DNA of 64,000 nucleotides from Labia minor (Eukaryota; Arthropoda; Insecta; Dermaptera; Spongiphoridae): assembly GCA_963082975.1 (NCBI GenBank), contig OY720344.1, positions 78,294,053 to 78,358,052 of the forward strand, given 5' to 3'. The position numbers were made by a program, and so were the translations under genes. Shown here piece by piece: positions 63,059-64,000 of this stretch (position 1 is the stretch's first letter; every line of letters begins with the position of its first letter). The notes under the pieces were generated by a model that saw only the letters and a list, made by a program, of their open reading frames with translations, did no database searches and was not told the origin of the DNA.

Positions 63059-64000
63059 CTATATAAATATATATATACAAACAAACAATATTAGCTAGCA
63101 TAATAAAATAAGATAAAAATAAAAATAATAATAATAATAATATAATTTTAATATTTCTAATTTAAATATAAACAATATTTTGATTCTTTAATTTTTATAA
63201 TAATAATTTTAAGATTTAATAATGTTTATAAATTTGTGAAAGCTAATTAATTGGTCTAGTAACCAAGCCAGTGTCGTTTTTTTGTTTGTTTTTCTTTATT
63301 TAATAAAAAATTAATTAGTAATTTCAAATGGTTTTATTTAATTATATTCTTTTTACAGATTTTGGTAGTAATTTATATATCAGTGGTTATTCTATTAGAA
63401 AATTAGAATCTCTTATTATTTTACTTTTTCAATGTTTATTTTTTTTTAAAGTTTCATTTTAATTTTAAAGAATTTAACTTAAAAAATACACTAAAATGAA
63501 TTAATAAAACTAAATATAAATTAAAGGAGTTGAAATTGAAATATCAATTCATTTTATCATAAAAAATAAATTAAAATAAAGTTTAGAGTTTAGAGTCTTC
63601 AAAAAATTTTAGCAAAAAACATTTTCTTCCGTAATCATTTTATCCAACAAAAAATTTTGAAATTAAAATTATACACTAATTTTTGAATTCATCCCACTGT
63701 ATTATAATTGATACTTATGAAAATTATTATGTAATTCCTAGACATTTGTAATTTCTATTTCAATTTTAATTTATAATTTTATTTGAATTGTTTAATAAAT
63801 GGAAATATAAATTTATTATACATGAAAACGAATAACTTATCTTAATTAATTTAAATAAAATATTTAGAAATACAGAACTTTACCCCCTAATACTATGTAT
63901 ATATACTAGTATATATACCATTACTGGAATTCCTTAATAACTATAATTATAGAATAAGACACAAAGTATATTATTAGACTAATTACGCGTATAAGAAAAT
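63059..64000. other. AT-rich right end of the window
   Basis: No exon or repeat was recognised. Upstream exons of the minus-strand His/Gln-rich gene are expected to the right of this window. Confidence 0.5.

Noticed and set aside
1..64000. tRNA, rRNA and CRISPR arrays
   Set aside because: No cloverleaf with matching T-loop and anticodon arms, no rRNA-like block and no evenly spaced direct repeats with unique spacers were seen. The tandem repeats found are minisatellites or transposon ends.
1..64000. Bacterial or endosymbiont origin because of low GC
   Set aside because: All supported genes have spliceosomal introns and animal-type homologues; no operons or ribosome-binding-site patterns occur.

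Overview
The window looks like nuclear DNA of an AT-rich arthropod, most likely an insect and possibly a hemipteroid; the species cannot be fixed from sequence alone. The evidence is short exons with canonical GT/AG introns in very AT-rich DNA, an animal ORC6, a luciferase-family acyl-CoA ligase, a GH79 heparanase-like gene, a gene resembling conserved but unnamed insect proteins, and a dense load of eukaryotic transposons.

Genes from left to right: ORC6 (+, 3049-6854, six exons) ends 178 bp from the end of a complete 11-exon acyl-CoA synthetase (-, 15377-7033, 565 residues). Two coiled-coil coding blocks follow (-, 25704-25359 and 23358-23047; linkage unproved), then an 89-residue coiled-coil protein (+, 29356-31744, four exons). 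A heparanase-like gene (-, 39506-32222) keeps both catalytic glutamates but runs, in one 2.9-kb last exon, into about 900 further residues of low-complexity, coiled-coil, dibasic-rich sequence. Last is a His/Pro- and Gln-rich protein with a conserved Cys-containing C-terminus (-, 60576-44561, five exons visible, 5' end not seen), with a 9.9-kb last intron.

Between and inside the genes lies a record of mobile DNA. The 5.3-kb intron of the ligase holds a decayed DNA transposon, a hAT-like element (10281-12934, 8-bp target duplication) and, nested in it, a Mutator-like element (10933-12176, 9-bp duplication) whose arms are built of TTAGGGATTTTT-like repeats. A short-LTR Gypsy-type retrotransposon (17422-21014, 5-bp duplication) has lost most of its reverse transcriptase and integrase and was later hit by another element. 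Two repeat families (here HINE-1 and HINE-2) share an unusual design: an inverted repeat at the very 5' end, its partner set back from the 3' end, then a terminal hairpin. That is the pattern of Helentron-associated non-autonomous elements. Further non-autonomous elements at 39630, 40238 and 43484 have exact or near-exact 8-bp target duplications, and 60871-63058 is a 2.2-kb fold-back structure. LINE fragments lie at 5086, 13900, 23680, 27285 and 51430.

No rRNA, tRNA, CRISPR array or operon was found. The genes look unrelated in function. The best leads are the extended heparanase, the two HINE-like families, the nested hAT/Mutator insertion, and a coding-like segment with one in-frame TGA at 48903-49174.
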